NCBI GenBank assembly: GCA_964522015.1
Contig: CAZFST010000027.1
Location: 1 to 64,000, forward strand
DNA from: QQWI01 sp964522015
GTDB lineage: Bacteria > Bacillota > Clostridia > Peptostreptococcales > Acidaminobacteraceae
Reading direction: 5' to 3'
DNA: 64,000 nt
Of this stretch, positions 1 to 8,285 are shown in pieces; positions within the stretch are counted from its first letter, which is position 1, and every line of letters starts with the position of its first letter. The notes under the pieces were generated by a model. It was not told the origin of the DNA, made no database searches, and saw nothing but the letters and a program-made list of their open reading frames with translations. A program made the translations under genes and the position numbers.

Positions 1-2
1 TA

Positions 3-1870
3 ACAGATCCCGAACAGGCTTACATCGGCCTGCATGCCCGGGCTTTCACTCCATCCACCCGAATTGAGAATATTCCTGAAGCCATGAGTGGGTATGCTGA
101 TTCGACTCTTCTGACTATGTTGCAGGTAGCGGCTTACACCGCTCCGGGAATGTTCGAGCAGGGGTCGGCACTCACCACCCAGGAAGAAACGCCAGCATTT
201 GCGTTCTATCCGGATATCCCGGGGAATATTACCCTGGCCAGGCAGTGGTCGAGCGAAACGGGTCTCCTAACGGATACATTTTTGAAGCTAGTTCCTGACC
301 GTCATTTTCACACAGCCTTTGTTGGGGATACCGGTTTTGGAAAATCCATCGCTGCTGAGCGCCTGGCTTATGAAACTACCCGCTTCTGGCATTATCGCAC
401 CATCGTATTGGACTTCGGACAGGGTTGGAGAAAGGCTATGAACTGGCCAGGGGTTGGTCAGAAAGGTTCAGAAGACGGTTTAGGTCATGTTGATATCCGT
501 CAGCTCTATCCTGGTTCTCCTCGTCCACTGCGTTGGAATATTCTGCAAGTGCCGCGCCGCATTGATCCGGGTCGTTACCGCAGCATGGTCGCTGAGCTCT
601 TTGCCAACGCCGGCAGATTGGGAGCCAGGCAGTTGGGTTTTATGCGTCGCGCGCTGACCGAATTGTATTTTGAAGCGGGTGTCCTGACTGGTGATCCCAA
701 GTTGCAGAATGGCCCCTTGGGACATCTCCAGGATGATCGGGAGGTGCAGCTAATTCAGAATGAACGTCAGAGCTCCGGTGAAAACCTGAATGAACCTCAT
801 CCTGGGACCTTGTTAGAAAGCCTTTCTCCTTCAGAACTACAAGTCCTGGCAGTCTACCGCAGTCGTAAACTGGATGTTTCCAAATGGGTAGACCGTCTTC
901 GAACCTACAAAGAGAAATTAGAACGCGATCAAGTCAGTCGTACAAGTCTGGAGGGCGTCCTCTTGCGACTAGAGCAGTTCTCTGAAGGTCATATGGCTCG
1001 CCAATATGGACCCTCAGCCAGTGGAATCGGCGTGGAAGACCTGGGATTGATGGGCAGCCCTGAAAATCCATGGGGCATCACTGTCATTGAAGGTGGCGCA
1101 GAAATGGACGAATACTCCAAAGCGGCGTTGCTTTCTTTGTTAGCCAGCATCCTGTACTCGGATGCAGTCGCCCGCCGGCGCGAAATGTTGGGTGGCAAAC
1201 ACTTCCCGCCCATGCAAATCTTTTTTGAAGAAGCCAATAAAGTCCTGACCGGCGTCTCAGGTGGTGCTGCTTCCGACCAAGGTTCAGGAGAATCGAGCAA
1301 TCCGGTCAGCCATCTCTTTCAAACGATGTGGCGGGATGGACGTAAGTACAGCATTTTCCTGCACTTGATGGCTCAAACCGTGAGCGAGCTGCCCTCGGGC
1401 ATCCTTTCTTCGTGCGCGAATGTCTTTGTGTTTCAGACCAAAGACCCCAAAGATCGCGACTTAATCCTCCCACATTTGGGNNNNNNNNNNNNNNNNNNNN
1501 NNNNNNNNNNNNNNNNNNNNNNNNNNNNNNNNNNNNNNNNNNNNNNNNNNNNNNNNNNNNNNNNNNNNNNNNNNNNNNNNTTGTGTTTCAGACCAAAGAC
1601 CCCAAAGATCGCGACTTAATCCTCCCACATTTGGGGCGCTCCGAAAAAGGTCTGGTTAACACTGAATACAAACGCTACTTGGCGCGCATTCCGCGCACTT
1701 ATGCAATTGCCAAGTTAGGTTACAGCGATGATGTGTTCTGGCTGGAACCGGTGCTGGTGCGGCCGCTAATCATTCGCTGTAATGAACCGTCTGATCTTGA
1801 GATTACCCAGGAATTGGGTGCTGTTTCCCTGGAACGGACAGCATCCGACATCCTGGCCTCTAATCCATAA
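3..1870 (+). CDS. VirB4/TraC-like secretion ATPase, 5' partial, split by an artificial gap
   Basis: The frame is open from base 3, ahead of the first ATG at 84, so the gene begins outside the window. A P-loop GDTGFGKS is encoded at about 324-347, and a Walker B-like stretch QIFFEEAN follows near 1215. The later DGRKYSIFLHLMAQT region fits the RecA-like core of VirB4/TraG/HerA-type ATPases, which energise type IV secretion or pilus systems at the inner membrane. The 100 Ns at 1481-1580 lie between two identical 55-base copies. Removing 155 bases joins the two halves in one frame and gives 570 visible residues plus a stop. The partner genes just downstream are CpaB-, CpaE- and CpaF-like, spaced as an operon. 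The family call is by motif and context; a TraC-like protein or a Tad-associated ATPase is equally possible. Confidence 0.75.
1426..1635. other. Scaffold gap flanked by a 55-bp terminal duplication
   Basis: Bases 1426-1480 and 1581-1635 are identical over 55 positions and flank exactly 100 Ns. This is what is expected when two contigs ending in the same k-mer are joined by read pairs without merging the overlap; 55 is a common assembler k-mer size. Collapsing the duplicate restores one reading frame. The gap is therefore probably not missing biology. Confidence 0.9.
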
Positions 1871-1902
1871 TCTATTAATTTCGAAAAGGAGAATTATCAA
1901 AC

Positions 1903-2808
1903 ATGCAAAGCAAAAAACGTTCCCCCATCGCCGCCATTGTGCTGGCGGTTGTCATCGGTCTTCTCGTGATCGCTCTGTTGAACGGTGTTATTCGCCCAAC
2001 CCAAGTGGTGGTTGCCAAAGTCGCCATCGCGCCTGGCACTCTTCTGACCGATCAGTTGGTCGAACTGCGTACCATTCCGATGGGAGCTAAACCGGCGGAT
2101 GCCATCGCTAAGATCGAAGAAGTGAATGGCAAAATGTTGGCAGTTGGCCGCGCTCCGGGTGACCTGATTGTTACCTCCGTTTTGGGGGAGATCGCCGGCG
2201 CAGGCATTCCTGCTGAATTACCTGAAGGTCACGTAGCCCTGGCGATCCATGTCGACCTGGCCAGTGGTGTGGCGGGACTTCTTCGCCCGGGACAAACAGT
2301 GACCGTGATCGGTATGATTTCCCCCGATATTCTGAAAACGAGCAGCACCAGCGTATTTACGGCTCCGATTTCGGAGTTTACCTCACCGGTCGTTTCCCTC
2401 ACTCCGGGTGTAGCTGTAACACCTACCCCAACTCCCACACCTGCGCCACCTGTTTCTCCTCTGGCGCGTCTGGTCATTACCGGCGTGCGTGTTTTGATGG
2501 TTCCGCAATCTTTTCGTTATGAAGAGATTCCAGCGGGTGCCAGTGAAGAAGAGCTGTTTTCTTCGGCACGCACCAGCGTGTCCGCCCAGGAGGGCAGTGT
2601 CATTGTTCTGGATGTTCCCACCGGGCTGGTAGAAGTTACGCCAGGATTCAAGGTTGATCCGGCGACCTTGCTGGCGGCTCTTGACCAATACGGCATCATC
2701 CATCTGGCTTTGGAACCAACCTCAGGATTGGAATTGGATGTGGCGGATGTGATCACCCTCAATCTGGGTGAACTTTATAACCAGATGAATGAATATCGAA
2801 AGAAATAG
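1903..2808 (+). CDS. CpaB/RcpC-like SAF-domain pilus assembly protein
   Basis: This 301-residue protein has one N-terminal membrane segment (about residues 8-28) followed by a SAF-like domain with the usual 'VVVAKVAIAPGTLLT' pattern (about 35-95). A Thr-Pro repeat linker lies near residue 170, and a second extracytoplasmic region follows. CpaB/RcpC proteins sit in the periplasm or cell wall zone of Tad (Flp) pilus machines and probably interact with the pilus channel. The start has a Shine-Dalgarno sequence (aaggag). The gene follows the VirB4-like gene by 32 bases and precedes the CpaE-like gene by 6, so co-transcription is likely. The SAF pattern and gene order make the call fairly secure; the exact role is inferred. 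Confidence 0.75.
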   Translation: MQSKKRSPIAAIVLAVVIGLLVIALLNGVIRPTQVVVAKVAIAPGTLLTDQLVELRTIPMGAKPADAIAKIEEVNGKMLAVGRAPGDLIVTSVLGEIAGAGIPAELPEGHVALAIHVDLASGVAGLLRPGQTVTVIGMISPDILKTSSTSVFTAPISEFTSPVVSLTPGVAVTPTPTPTPAPPVSPLARLVITGVRVLMVPQSFRYEEIPAGASEEELFSSARTSVSAQEGSVIVLDVPTGLVEVTPGFKVDPATLLAALDQYGIIHLALEPTSGLELDVADVITLNLGELYNQMNEYRKK

Positions 2809-2814
2809 GCCAAA

Positions 2815-4128
2815 ATGAGCGACAACGCTTACCAAACCAATAAAATCACGGTGATGTTAGCCGGGGCTGGTCATGACGTCGTCTACTATCAGATGCAGCA
2901 GCCGATCCTGGCAGACCAACGCTTCATGATCTCGGGTCATGCAGCTCAGTGGTCCATGTTTGAAACCAACCTGAATAACTTACGACCAGACCTGGTGATT
3001 GTCCAGGCGGATATTGCTCCAGACCCCGACACACTGATCCGTACTCTCCAGAAAATTTCAGCCTGGCGAGGGGTTGCAATTGTGGTTCTCCCTTTACCGC
3101 AGAAGGATTTTCAGGGAGCTTTCGCTAAGATAGATACCGTCCGTGGGGTCTTTGTCGCCCCTGTCAATTGGAACGAAGTTATTCAGGCTGCCTATGGCGC
3201 GGCGATGACCGCCCGAGCCAGTCTTAGCCAGGCCGCACCTATGCAGCAAGGAGTATCCGGTTATTCTCCCAGTGGGCCATCTGCTTATATCACAGGAACA
3301 AAGCGGATTGCTGTGCTCTCTCATGCTGGTGGATCTGGCTGTTCCACCATTGCAGAAAATCTGGCGTATGAATTATCAGTTCGGCTCAGCGTGAAGACCT
3401 TGCTAGTCTCAATGGGATTGCCGCCTTCAGCTGCGCCTCACTTAGGCCTACGCTATGTGCCGAACCTTACTGAATACTTTGACCGTCCCGGTAAGGCTGC
3501 CTTTCAGGCTGCGATCCAGCGCAAGGAAAATCTGGAGGTCTTGCTTGCGCCTGAATCTTCCCTGGAATACATGCATATTCTGGAAAGCTCCAATAAAGGT
3601 ACTGGAGAAGGAACGATCAATGGAATGTTGATAGATTCTGAAGACGGACGTTATGCTGCCATCGTGATGGATGTGCCAACAACCGAGGATTTGTGGATGA
3701 TGCATTCAATCATCTTCGCAAATTATGCCCTAATCGTCACCCGTCCGACACTAGCTGACCTGACTGCTATTCGCCATACCCTAACGTTGTTACTGACCGG
3801 CCTAAAGAGTGAAAAACGGCTTGCTAGAGATTCAATTTACCTGGTTTTGAACCAGACCTCCGAGCGTAGCAGCTTTACCCCTCGGATCTTTCAGGAAGAA
3901 CTTTCCAAATCTCTGGGTTGGGCTCCGCCTATCGCTGCAATCGTCCCCTTTGATCCGGGCGTCTCACAGGCGCAAGATGATGGAATTCTGCCAGTGACCC
4001 GTGGAGATGAGTTTTCCAAAGGCATTCGCGCTATCGTTAACACCTTGTTTCCCATGGTGGATAACAATCTAGATCGTACCGATGGGAAAAAGGGTATTCT
4101 GCGATTACCAAAGATTCGCTTCACTTAA
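2815..4128 (+). CDS. CpaE/TadZ-like MinD-family protein with altered P-loop
   Basis: Residues 1-140 resemble the receiver-like N-terminal domain of CpaE/TadZ. From about residue 161 a MinD/ParA-type domain begins (TKRIAVLSHAGGSGCST). CpaE/TadZ proteins position Tad pilus machinery at the pole or envelope. The deviant Walker A reads GGSGCST at 172-178: the lysine normally present in GGxGKST is Cys here, so ATP hydrolysis may be lost and the protein may act as a scaffold. A second hydrophobic strand, VMDVPTTEDLW, lies where Walker A' or B partners are expected. The gene is flanked by CpaB- and CpaF-like genes in one direction. The family assignment rests on domain order and context. Confidence 0.7.
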   Translation: MSDNAYQTNKITVMLAGAGHDVVYYQMQQPILADQRFMISGHAAQWSMFETNLNNLRPDLVIVQADIAPDPDTLIRTLQKISAWRGVAIVVLPLPQKDFQGAFAKIDTVRGVFVAPVNWNEVIQAAYGAAMTARASLSQAAPMQQGVSGYSPSGPSAYITGTKRIAVLSHAGGSGCSTIAENLAYELSVRLSVKTLLVSMGLPPSAAPHLGLRYVPNLTEYFDRPGKAAFQAAIQRKENLEVLLAPESSLEYMHILESSNKGTGEGTINGMLIDSEDGRYAAIVMDVPTTEDLWMMHSIIFANYALIVTRPTLADLTAIRHTLTLLLTGLKSEKRLARDSIYLVLNQTSERSSFTPRIFQEELSKSLGWAPPIAAIVPFDPGVSQAQDDGILPVTRGDEFSKGIRAIVNTLFPMVDNNLDRTDGKKGILRLPKIRFT

Positions 4129-4172
4129 GCATCTTTTGAGACAGAGAAGTTTCTAAAAATTGGAGGAGTGAC

Positions 4173-5456
4173 ATGCCTGGGATTTTGGGTTTGTACGACA
4201 CAGCTACTAATGTAAATAACCTGGATGAAACCACCCGATCCGAGGTGTTTAATGAGGTGATCGATCAGATCAACCATGAGTTTCCCACTACCGTGTTGCA
4301 AGGTCCGAGTGACACCGACCGACAACGCATCCGGGAGCGGGTTGAGGCACAAATTTCTGCTGCTTTACGCAAGCGCAACTGTCGTCCAGGTGCCCAACAG
4401 GAAGGCGCAATCGCGGAAGAACTCACCCGGCGCATTCTAGGATTGGGTTTCCTGGATTTACTTTTACCGCCGGCGCGAACGGATATCTCGGAAATCACGA
4501 TTTATTCGAGCGGGCTGCTGCAAATCATGCTTAAAGGTTCTGTGCGTTGGGAATCAATTGACCTGCATCCTGGGGCGGGTGAGATCTGGCGGGTGTTGGA
4601 TCGTCTGATCGGACCGCAAAACAAGACGCTAAACGAAACAAACCCAAGTATTAATGCCAAACTGCCGGCAACCCCGCACAATCCAGGTGGGGGGCGCATC
4701 AAAGCCCTCCACCCTGTAATTGCTCCTCCAGGTCGCAACCCATCTATCAATATTCGCCTGTATGAGCAAAAACCGGTCAAACCAGATTGGTTATTGGAAC
4801 GTGGAATGATGAGTTCCGAGATGATGGATCTGCTTCGACTTGCGATGGAAGGTGGAAAAAGAATCTTGATATCCGGTGGAACCCGCACCGGTAAGACCAC
4901 ATTACTAAGCGCTTTGTGCAATTTCTTGCCGTCAATTTGGCGCATCGTGAAGATTGAAGATCCGGAGGAAATTTGGGTAGACCGCCTCACGGTACAGACT
5001 GTTGAAGCCCGGCCGCAAGCGATTGGCACGGATGTCCGACCGTATACTCTTGCAGATGGAGTGGATGATGCTATGCGGATGTCCCCTGATTACCTGGTGA
5101 TTGGCGAGGTAAGGGATGGAATAGCAGCCATGAGTTTGTTTCGGGCCTTAATGACGGGTCACAGCGGAGCCTGCACCTTCCATGCAGACAGCCCACGCGA
5201 AGCCGCCCGCCGTCTGGCCACAGTCATGGGTGCGGATGCCGGGGTAAAGCCGCACGAGGCTAATCAAATGATTTCAGACGCAGTGGATTTGTTGGTGCAG
5301 ATTGGTATCCGGCACGAGGTCCGGCGGGTAACCGCGATTTCAAATGTGGCCAAGGATTTGAAAAACGGTGATGTGTTCTTTGTACCTATTTTCCGGTACA
5401 TAGAAGAATCATCTGCAACAGAACCAAGGTGGGAGCAAGTAAATTTGCCTGTTTGA
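4173..5456 (+). CDS. CpaF/TadA-like (VirB11 family) secretion ATPase
   Basis: This 427-residue protein has the layout of CpaF/TadA hexameric ATPases: a helical N-terminal domain (1-90), a mixed domain with PSINAKL and PSINIRLYEQ motifs (about 155-200), and a Walker A GGTRTGKT at 235-242. An acidic Asp box (KIEDPEEIW), Walker B-like YLVIGEVRDG and the His box HSGACTFHADSP follow. Such ATPases power assembly of Tad pili or type II/IV secretion. A Shine-Dalgarno sequence (ggagg) precedes the ATG. The TadB/TadC membrane genes that normally follow are absent: an AbiE cassette begins within about 20-150 bases, so the operon may have been cut by its insertion. Confidence 0.85.
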   Translation: MPGILGLYDTATNVNNLDETTRSEVFNEVIDQINHEFPTTVLQGPSDTDRQRIRERVEAQISAALRKRNCRPGAQQEGAIAEELTRRILGLGFLDLLLPPARTDISEITIYSSGLLQIMLKGSVRWESIDLHPGAGEIWRVLDRLIGPQNKTLNETNPSINAKLPATPHNPGGGRIKALHPVIAPPGRNPSINIRLYEQKPVKPDWLLERGMMSSEMMDLLRLAMEGGKRILISGGTRTGKTTLLSALCNFLPSIWRIVKIEDPEEIWVDRLTVQTVEARPQAIGTDVRPYTLADGVDDAMRMSPDYLVIGEVRDGIAAMSLFRALMTGHSGACTFHADSPREAARRLATVMGADAGVKPHEANQMISDAVDLLVQIGIRHEVRRVTAISNVAKDLKNGDVFFVPIFRYIEESSATEPRWEQVNLPV

Positions 5457-5573
5457 ATGTTTCCTGGCCTGTATTCTTTTATAGATTTTCGGGTTTTTCA
5501 AAATAATGTTTAAGGAAATCAATCACCTTTACATCTATCAATTTTTCATTGGGCCAAGTTATTCTTTATCTGA

Positions 5574-5632
5574 TATACTGATATAAATTTCGTAATTCGT
5601 CACTAAATGGCTAAAAGTGACGAATTACGAAA
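5574..5632 (+). promoter_or_regulatory. AbiE cassette promoter and 16-bp inverted-repeat operator around the start codon
   Basis: A -10-like TATACT lies at 5574-5579; the -35 is weak. Just downstream, 5588-5603 (tttcgtaattcgtcac) and 5617-5632 are perfect inverted repeats of 16 bases. They are separated by 13 bases that contain the putative ATG at 5607. AbiEi antitoxins are known to bind inverted repeats in their own promoter, so this is a plausible autoregulatory operator. As RNA it would put the start codon in a hairpin loop. Confidence 0.65.
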
Positions 5633-6443
5633 ATACAATAACTGGTGGCGCATGAAAACAAATATGTCGACTTTAGCAATCCCAGAATTGGAGATGAAAT
5701 TCTCTAACCGGGGATCTGTGCGCAAGGTTGAGTTATGGAATTTCTATCTTTTACAAAATCCAGATTTGACCGAGCAGGCTTTCCGGCGAATTTTGTATTC
5801 TTTGGAAAAAGAAAGACTCATTACACCGATAGGTGCGGGAATCTATGCGCTGTTGAATCTATTTCTTTCGACTAATAAAAAGAAATTCGTTCCCAGTCTT
5901 TCCCCAACTGCTCAGGAATTAAGCTTAGACTTAAGGGAGAAATTTCCTTATACTCAGTATCTAATATGGGAAACCACGACTCTTCATGAATTTATGACTC
6001 ATCAACCTAGCCAGAACCAAATTATCTTGGAAATTGATAAAGAAGCTACCGAATCCGTTTTCAATAAGTTAAAAGAACAACCATTTCGAAATATTTTCCT
6101 AGAACCAGACAGAGTGACCTTTGAGCGATATATAATTGATTCCCCTGAAAGTATTCTCCTCCTTCAATTGGTCACACAATCTCCCAAGATAAAAACGAAA
6201 GGCGTTGTCTCTGCCAGGTTAGAGAAAATTCTTGTGGATATTTTTTCGGATGAAGATCGATTTTTTACCTTTCATGGACAGGAGATGATTAATATCTTTG
6301 AAAATGCATTCTCCACGTATTGGATAAATATGAAAACTTTATTCCGTTACGCCGGCAGGCGGAAAGTAGTAGAAAGATTGAGAAATTTCATCAACACCCG
6401 GACACAGATCGAATTATCAACGCTTTTGGAGAATATTGAATGA
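5607..6443 (+). CDS. AbiEi-type antitoxin/regulator of AbiE cassette A (copy 1)
   Basis: This 278-residue protein has an N-terminal winged-helix-like region (about 35-80), with a segment like 'LTEQAFRRILYSLEKERLI' and a 'G-IYAL' wing. A longer alpha/beta C-terminal domain follows. It overlaps the next gene by ATGA, the usual arrangement of AbiEi antitoxin with AbiEii toxin, where the antitoxin represses the operon and neutralises the toxin without direct binding. The named sub-family is not certain; the call rests mostly on the toxin partner. The ATG at 5607 has no Shine-Dalgarno sequence and sits inside the operator. An in-frame ATG at 5652 (with ggtgg upstream) may be the real start, giving 263 residues. 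The protein encoded at 62007-62843 is identical. Confidence 0.7.
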   Translation: MAKSDELRKYNNWWRMKTNMSTLAIPELEMKFSNRGSVRKVELWNFYLLQNPDLTEQAFRRILYSLEKERLITPIGAGIYALLNLFLSTNKKKFVPSLSPTAQELSLDLREKFPYTQYLIWETTTLHEFMTHQPSQNQIILEIDKEATESVFNKLKEQPFRNIFLEPDRVTFERYIIDSPESILLLQLVTQSPKIKTKGVVSARLEKILVDIFSDEDRFFTFHGQEMINIFENAFSTYWINMKTLFRYAGRRKVVERLRNFINTRTQIELSTLLENIE

Positions 6444-7492
6444 TTTCTACTCAATCGCGCACCAAAGAATGGATTATGGGAGTGCGAGAGGTGTCTCCAG
6501 GAAAAGACCCAATCTTGATCGAAAAAATGATCATGGTATTAACCCTGGTTGAGAATCTGAAGAAAGCGGGATTGGATTTTATTTTCAAGGGAGGTACTTC
6601 TTTACTCTTACTGTTGGAGTCGCCTCTACGGTTCTCGATTGATATTGATATCGTCCTGCAAGACACGACAAATCTGGACGGCTGCTTCAAGGACGTATTA
6701 CGGCAAGGTATATTTACACGCATCGAGGAAAGTAAGCGTTCTGGGCAGTTGCCCAAGCAACATTTCAAATTCTTTTTTCAAAGTGTGATCCAAGAGAAAG
6801 AGAGTCATATTTTACTGGATATTCTCATTGAGAAAAACCCATACCCAATGCTGCATCCTGTTGAGATCCAATCATCGTTAATTGCATTAGATGGGCAAGC
6901 GACAAAGGTTGTTTGTCCATCGAAAGAGTGTCTGCTTGGCGATAAATTGACAGCTTACGCTCCGCATACAACCGGGATCCCGTATGGAAAAGGTAAAGAA
7001 CTTGAAATGGCTAAACAATTATTTGATGTAGCCGCGCTTTTCGATGTGAGTGATGACATAAGCCTTGTTAGAACTACTTTTCACAATATTGCTCCCCAAG
7101 AATTGGCTTTTCGGGGAATGAAAGAATTAACCTCAAATGATGTTTTATTGGATTCTTTTCATACGTCTGTTCTCATCGGTACCCGGGGAGCAGCGTCCGA
7201 CATAGAATATGCAGAACTTGTTGACGGTTTTAGGAAAATGGCTGGTTTTGTGTTTTCCGGGTTCTTTTCACTTGACTCGGCAATTCTTTGCGCCTCTAAA
7301 GCAGCATATCTCTCAGCGCTGATTTTAGGAGACATTGAAACGATTGACCGGTTTGAGAAGAACTTTGACATTTCAGTCTGGACAATAACCAATCAGGATT
7401 ACAACAAATTGAACAAGCTCAAGAAAACAAGCCCGGAAGCATTTTATTATTTTTTTCGGGCACTCACCTTACTCGAGTTGAATGAAATCTAA
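6440..7492 (+). CDS. AbiEii-type nucleotidyltransferase toxin of cassette A (copy 1)
   Basis: The protein has 350 residues. Its nucleotidyltransferase motifs are FKGGTSLLLLL followed by RFSIDIDIVL (about residues 44-72), giving the GG-S and D-x-D signature of AbiEii/AbiGii toxins. A later GDKLTAY motif (about residue 168) also matches the family. AbiEii toxins transfer nucleotides to RNA targets (tRNA in the best-studied homologues), causing reversible growth arrest and phage abortive infection. The ATGA overlap with the antitoxin indicates translational coupling. Compared with the copy at 62840-63892 the first third is identical, but about 25 substitutions are scattered over the last two thirds, so the toxins differ while the antitoxins do not. 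Confidence 0.85.
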   Translation: MISTQSRTKEWIMGVREVSPGKDPILIEKMIMVLTLVENLKKAGLDFIFKGGTSLLLLLESPLRFSIDIDIVLQDTTNLDGCFKDVLRQGIFTRIEESKRSGQLPKQHFKFFFQSVIQEKESHILLDILIEKNPYPMLHPVEIQSSLIALDGQATKVVCPSKECLLGDKLTAYAPHTTGIPYGKGKELEMAKQLFDVAALFDVSDDISLVRTTFHNIAPQELAFRGMKELTSNDVLLDSFHTSVLIGTRGAASDIEYAELVDGFRKMAGFVFSGFFSLDSAILCASKAAYLSALILGDIETIDRFEKNFDISVWTITNQDYNKLNKLKKTSPEAFYYFFRALTLLELNEI

Positions 7493-7661
7493 GCCATACT
7501 AAGTTCTGAGAGTTACTATTAAAAGAATCACCTTTTCTACACATTCGTGATCCTTTCCACACCTTTGATCAAGGGTCAGAAAAGTCTTTTCCTTCATACA
7601 CTCTTGACCGCATCAACCAAATCTTCTGAAGATGTTGTTTAACAATCACACACGTTTTAAC

Positions 7662-7667
7662 TATAAT
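7662..7667 (+). promoter_or_regulatory. Likely -10 box of cassette B, suggesting a leaderless mRNA
   Basis: A consensus TATAAT at 7662-7667 ends 6 bases before the ATG at 7674. Transcription would start at or next to that ATG, giving a leaderless or near-leaderless message. No well-placed -35 box is clear. Confidence 0.45.
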
Positions 7668-7673
7668 ATAAGT

Positions 7674-8285
7674 ATGGTAGTAAAAGATAATTCGTCACAA
7701 TTAGAAAGAATTAGAGTAATTCTGGAAGACCAGCATGGAACTCTATTAACCTCCAATCTGGCTCATTTCAAAATTCCTCGAACCTACCTTTCTATCTTAG
7801 AACGAAACGGTGAAATTGAACGGGGTTCAAGAGGAGTATTTAAGAGGCCTACTTCCATTGAAGATGAAATGTTTAGTTTCCAGGGAACATACAAGTCGTC
7901 TATTTTCTCGCACGAGTCAGCCCTCTTTCTTCACGATTTAACGGATAGGACCCCATTATCTTACTCGATTTCTGTGCCTGTTGGCTATCACTCAATTTCA
8001 TTGAACGAGGGTGGAAATAAAATATTCTATATAAATCGCAAGCTATTTGCTTTGGGAGTCATTTTGATGGAATCACCCCATGGAAATATAATCTGGACCA
8101 CAAATCTCGAAAGGACGATATGCGATGTATTGCGGAGCAGAAGCCAGATGGATATTCAATTCGTGAAAAAAGCCTTAAGAAAATATGTAGTCCATAAGGA
8201 CAGGAATATTGACCAGCTATACAACTATGCTAAGCAATTCAGAATCCAAAAAATCGTCAGAGAATATATTGAGGTTCTCTTATGA
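7674..8285 (+). CDS. AbiEi-family antitoxin of cassette B
   Basis: The protein has 203 residues from the ATG at 7674. It shows the N-terminal winged helix of AbiEi antitoxins (LTSNLAHFKIPRTYLSILER, then GEIERGSRGVF), then a C-terminal domain with 'FSHESALFLHDLTDRTP' and 'IWTTNLERTICD', both typical of the family. It differs from the cassette A antitoxin, so this is a separate type IV toxin-antitoxin locus. A longer start at 7632 is possible, but the -10-like TATAAT lies inside that extension and argues for 7674. The stop overlaps the ATG of the toxin gene (ATGA at 8282-8285). The toxin is destroyed, leaving this antitoxin as an orphan that could still act as a repressor or protect against related toxins. 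Confidence 0.85.
   Translation: MVVKDNSSQLERIRVILEDQHGTLLTSNLAHFKIPRTYLSILERNGEIERGSRGVFKRPTSIEDEMFSFQGTYKSSIFSHESALFLHDLTDRTPLSYSISVPVGYHSISLNEGGNKIFYINRKLFALGVILMESPHGNIIWTTNLERTICDVLRSRSQMDIQFVKKALRKYVVHKDRNIDQLYNYAKQFRIQKIVREYIEVLL

Larger units (their letters stand above)
5553..6837. repeat. 1,285-bp exact direct repeat, copy 1
   Basis: Every base from 5553 to 6837 matches 61953-63237 at an offset of 56,400. The identity covers the cassette promoter, the whole antitoxin gene and the first third of the toxin gene. Outside these limits the two loci remain homologous but clearly diverged: the first mismatches are at 5552 and 6838. This is the pattern of recent gene conversion or of an assembly artefact. 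Confidence 0.95.

Noticed and set aside
7571..7590. Palindrome around tgatca (cctttgatcaaggg) between cassettes A and B, also near 63960
   Set aside because: Conserved between the two copies simply because the whole region is duplicated; no T-run or promoter link to support a function.
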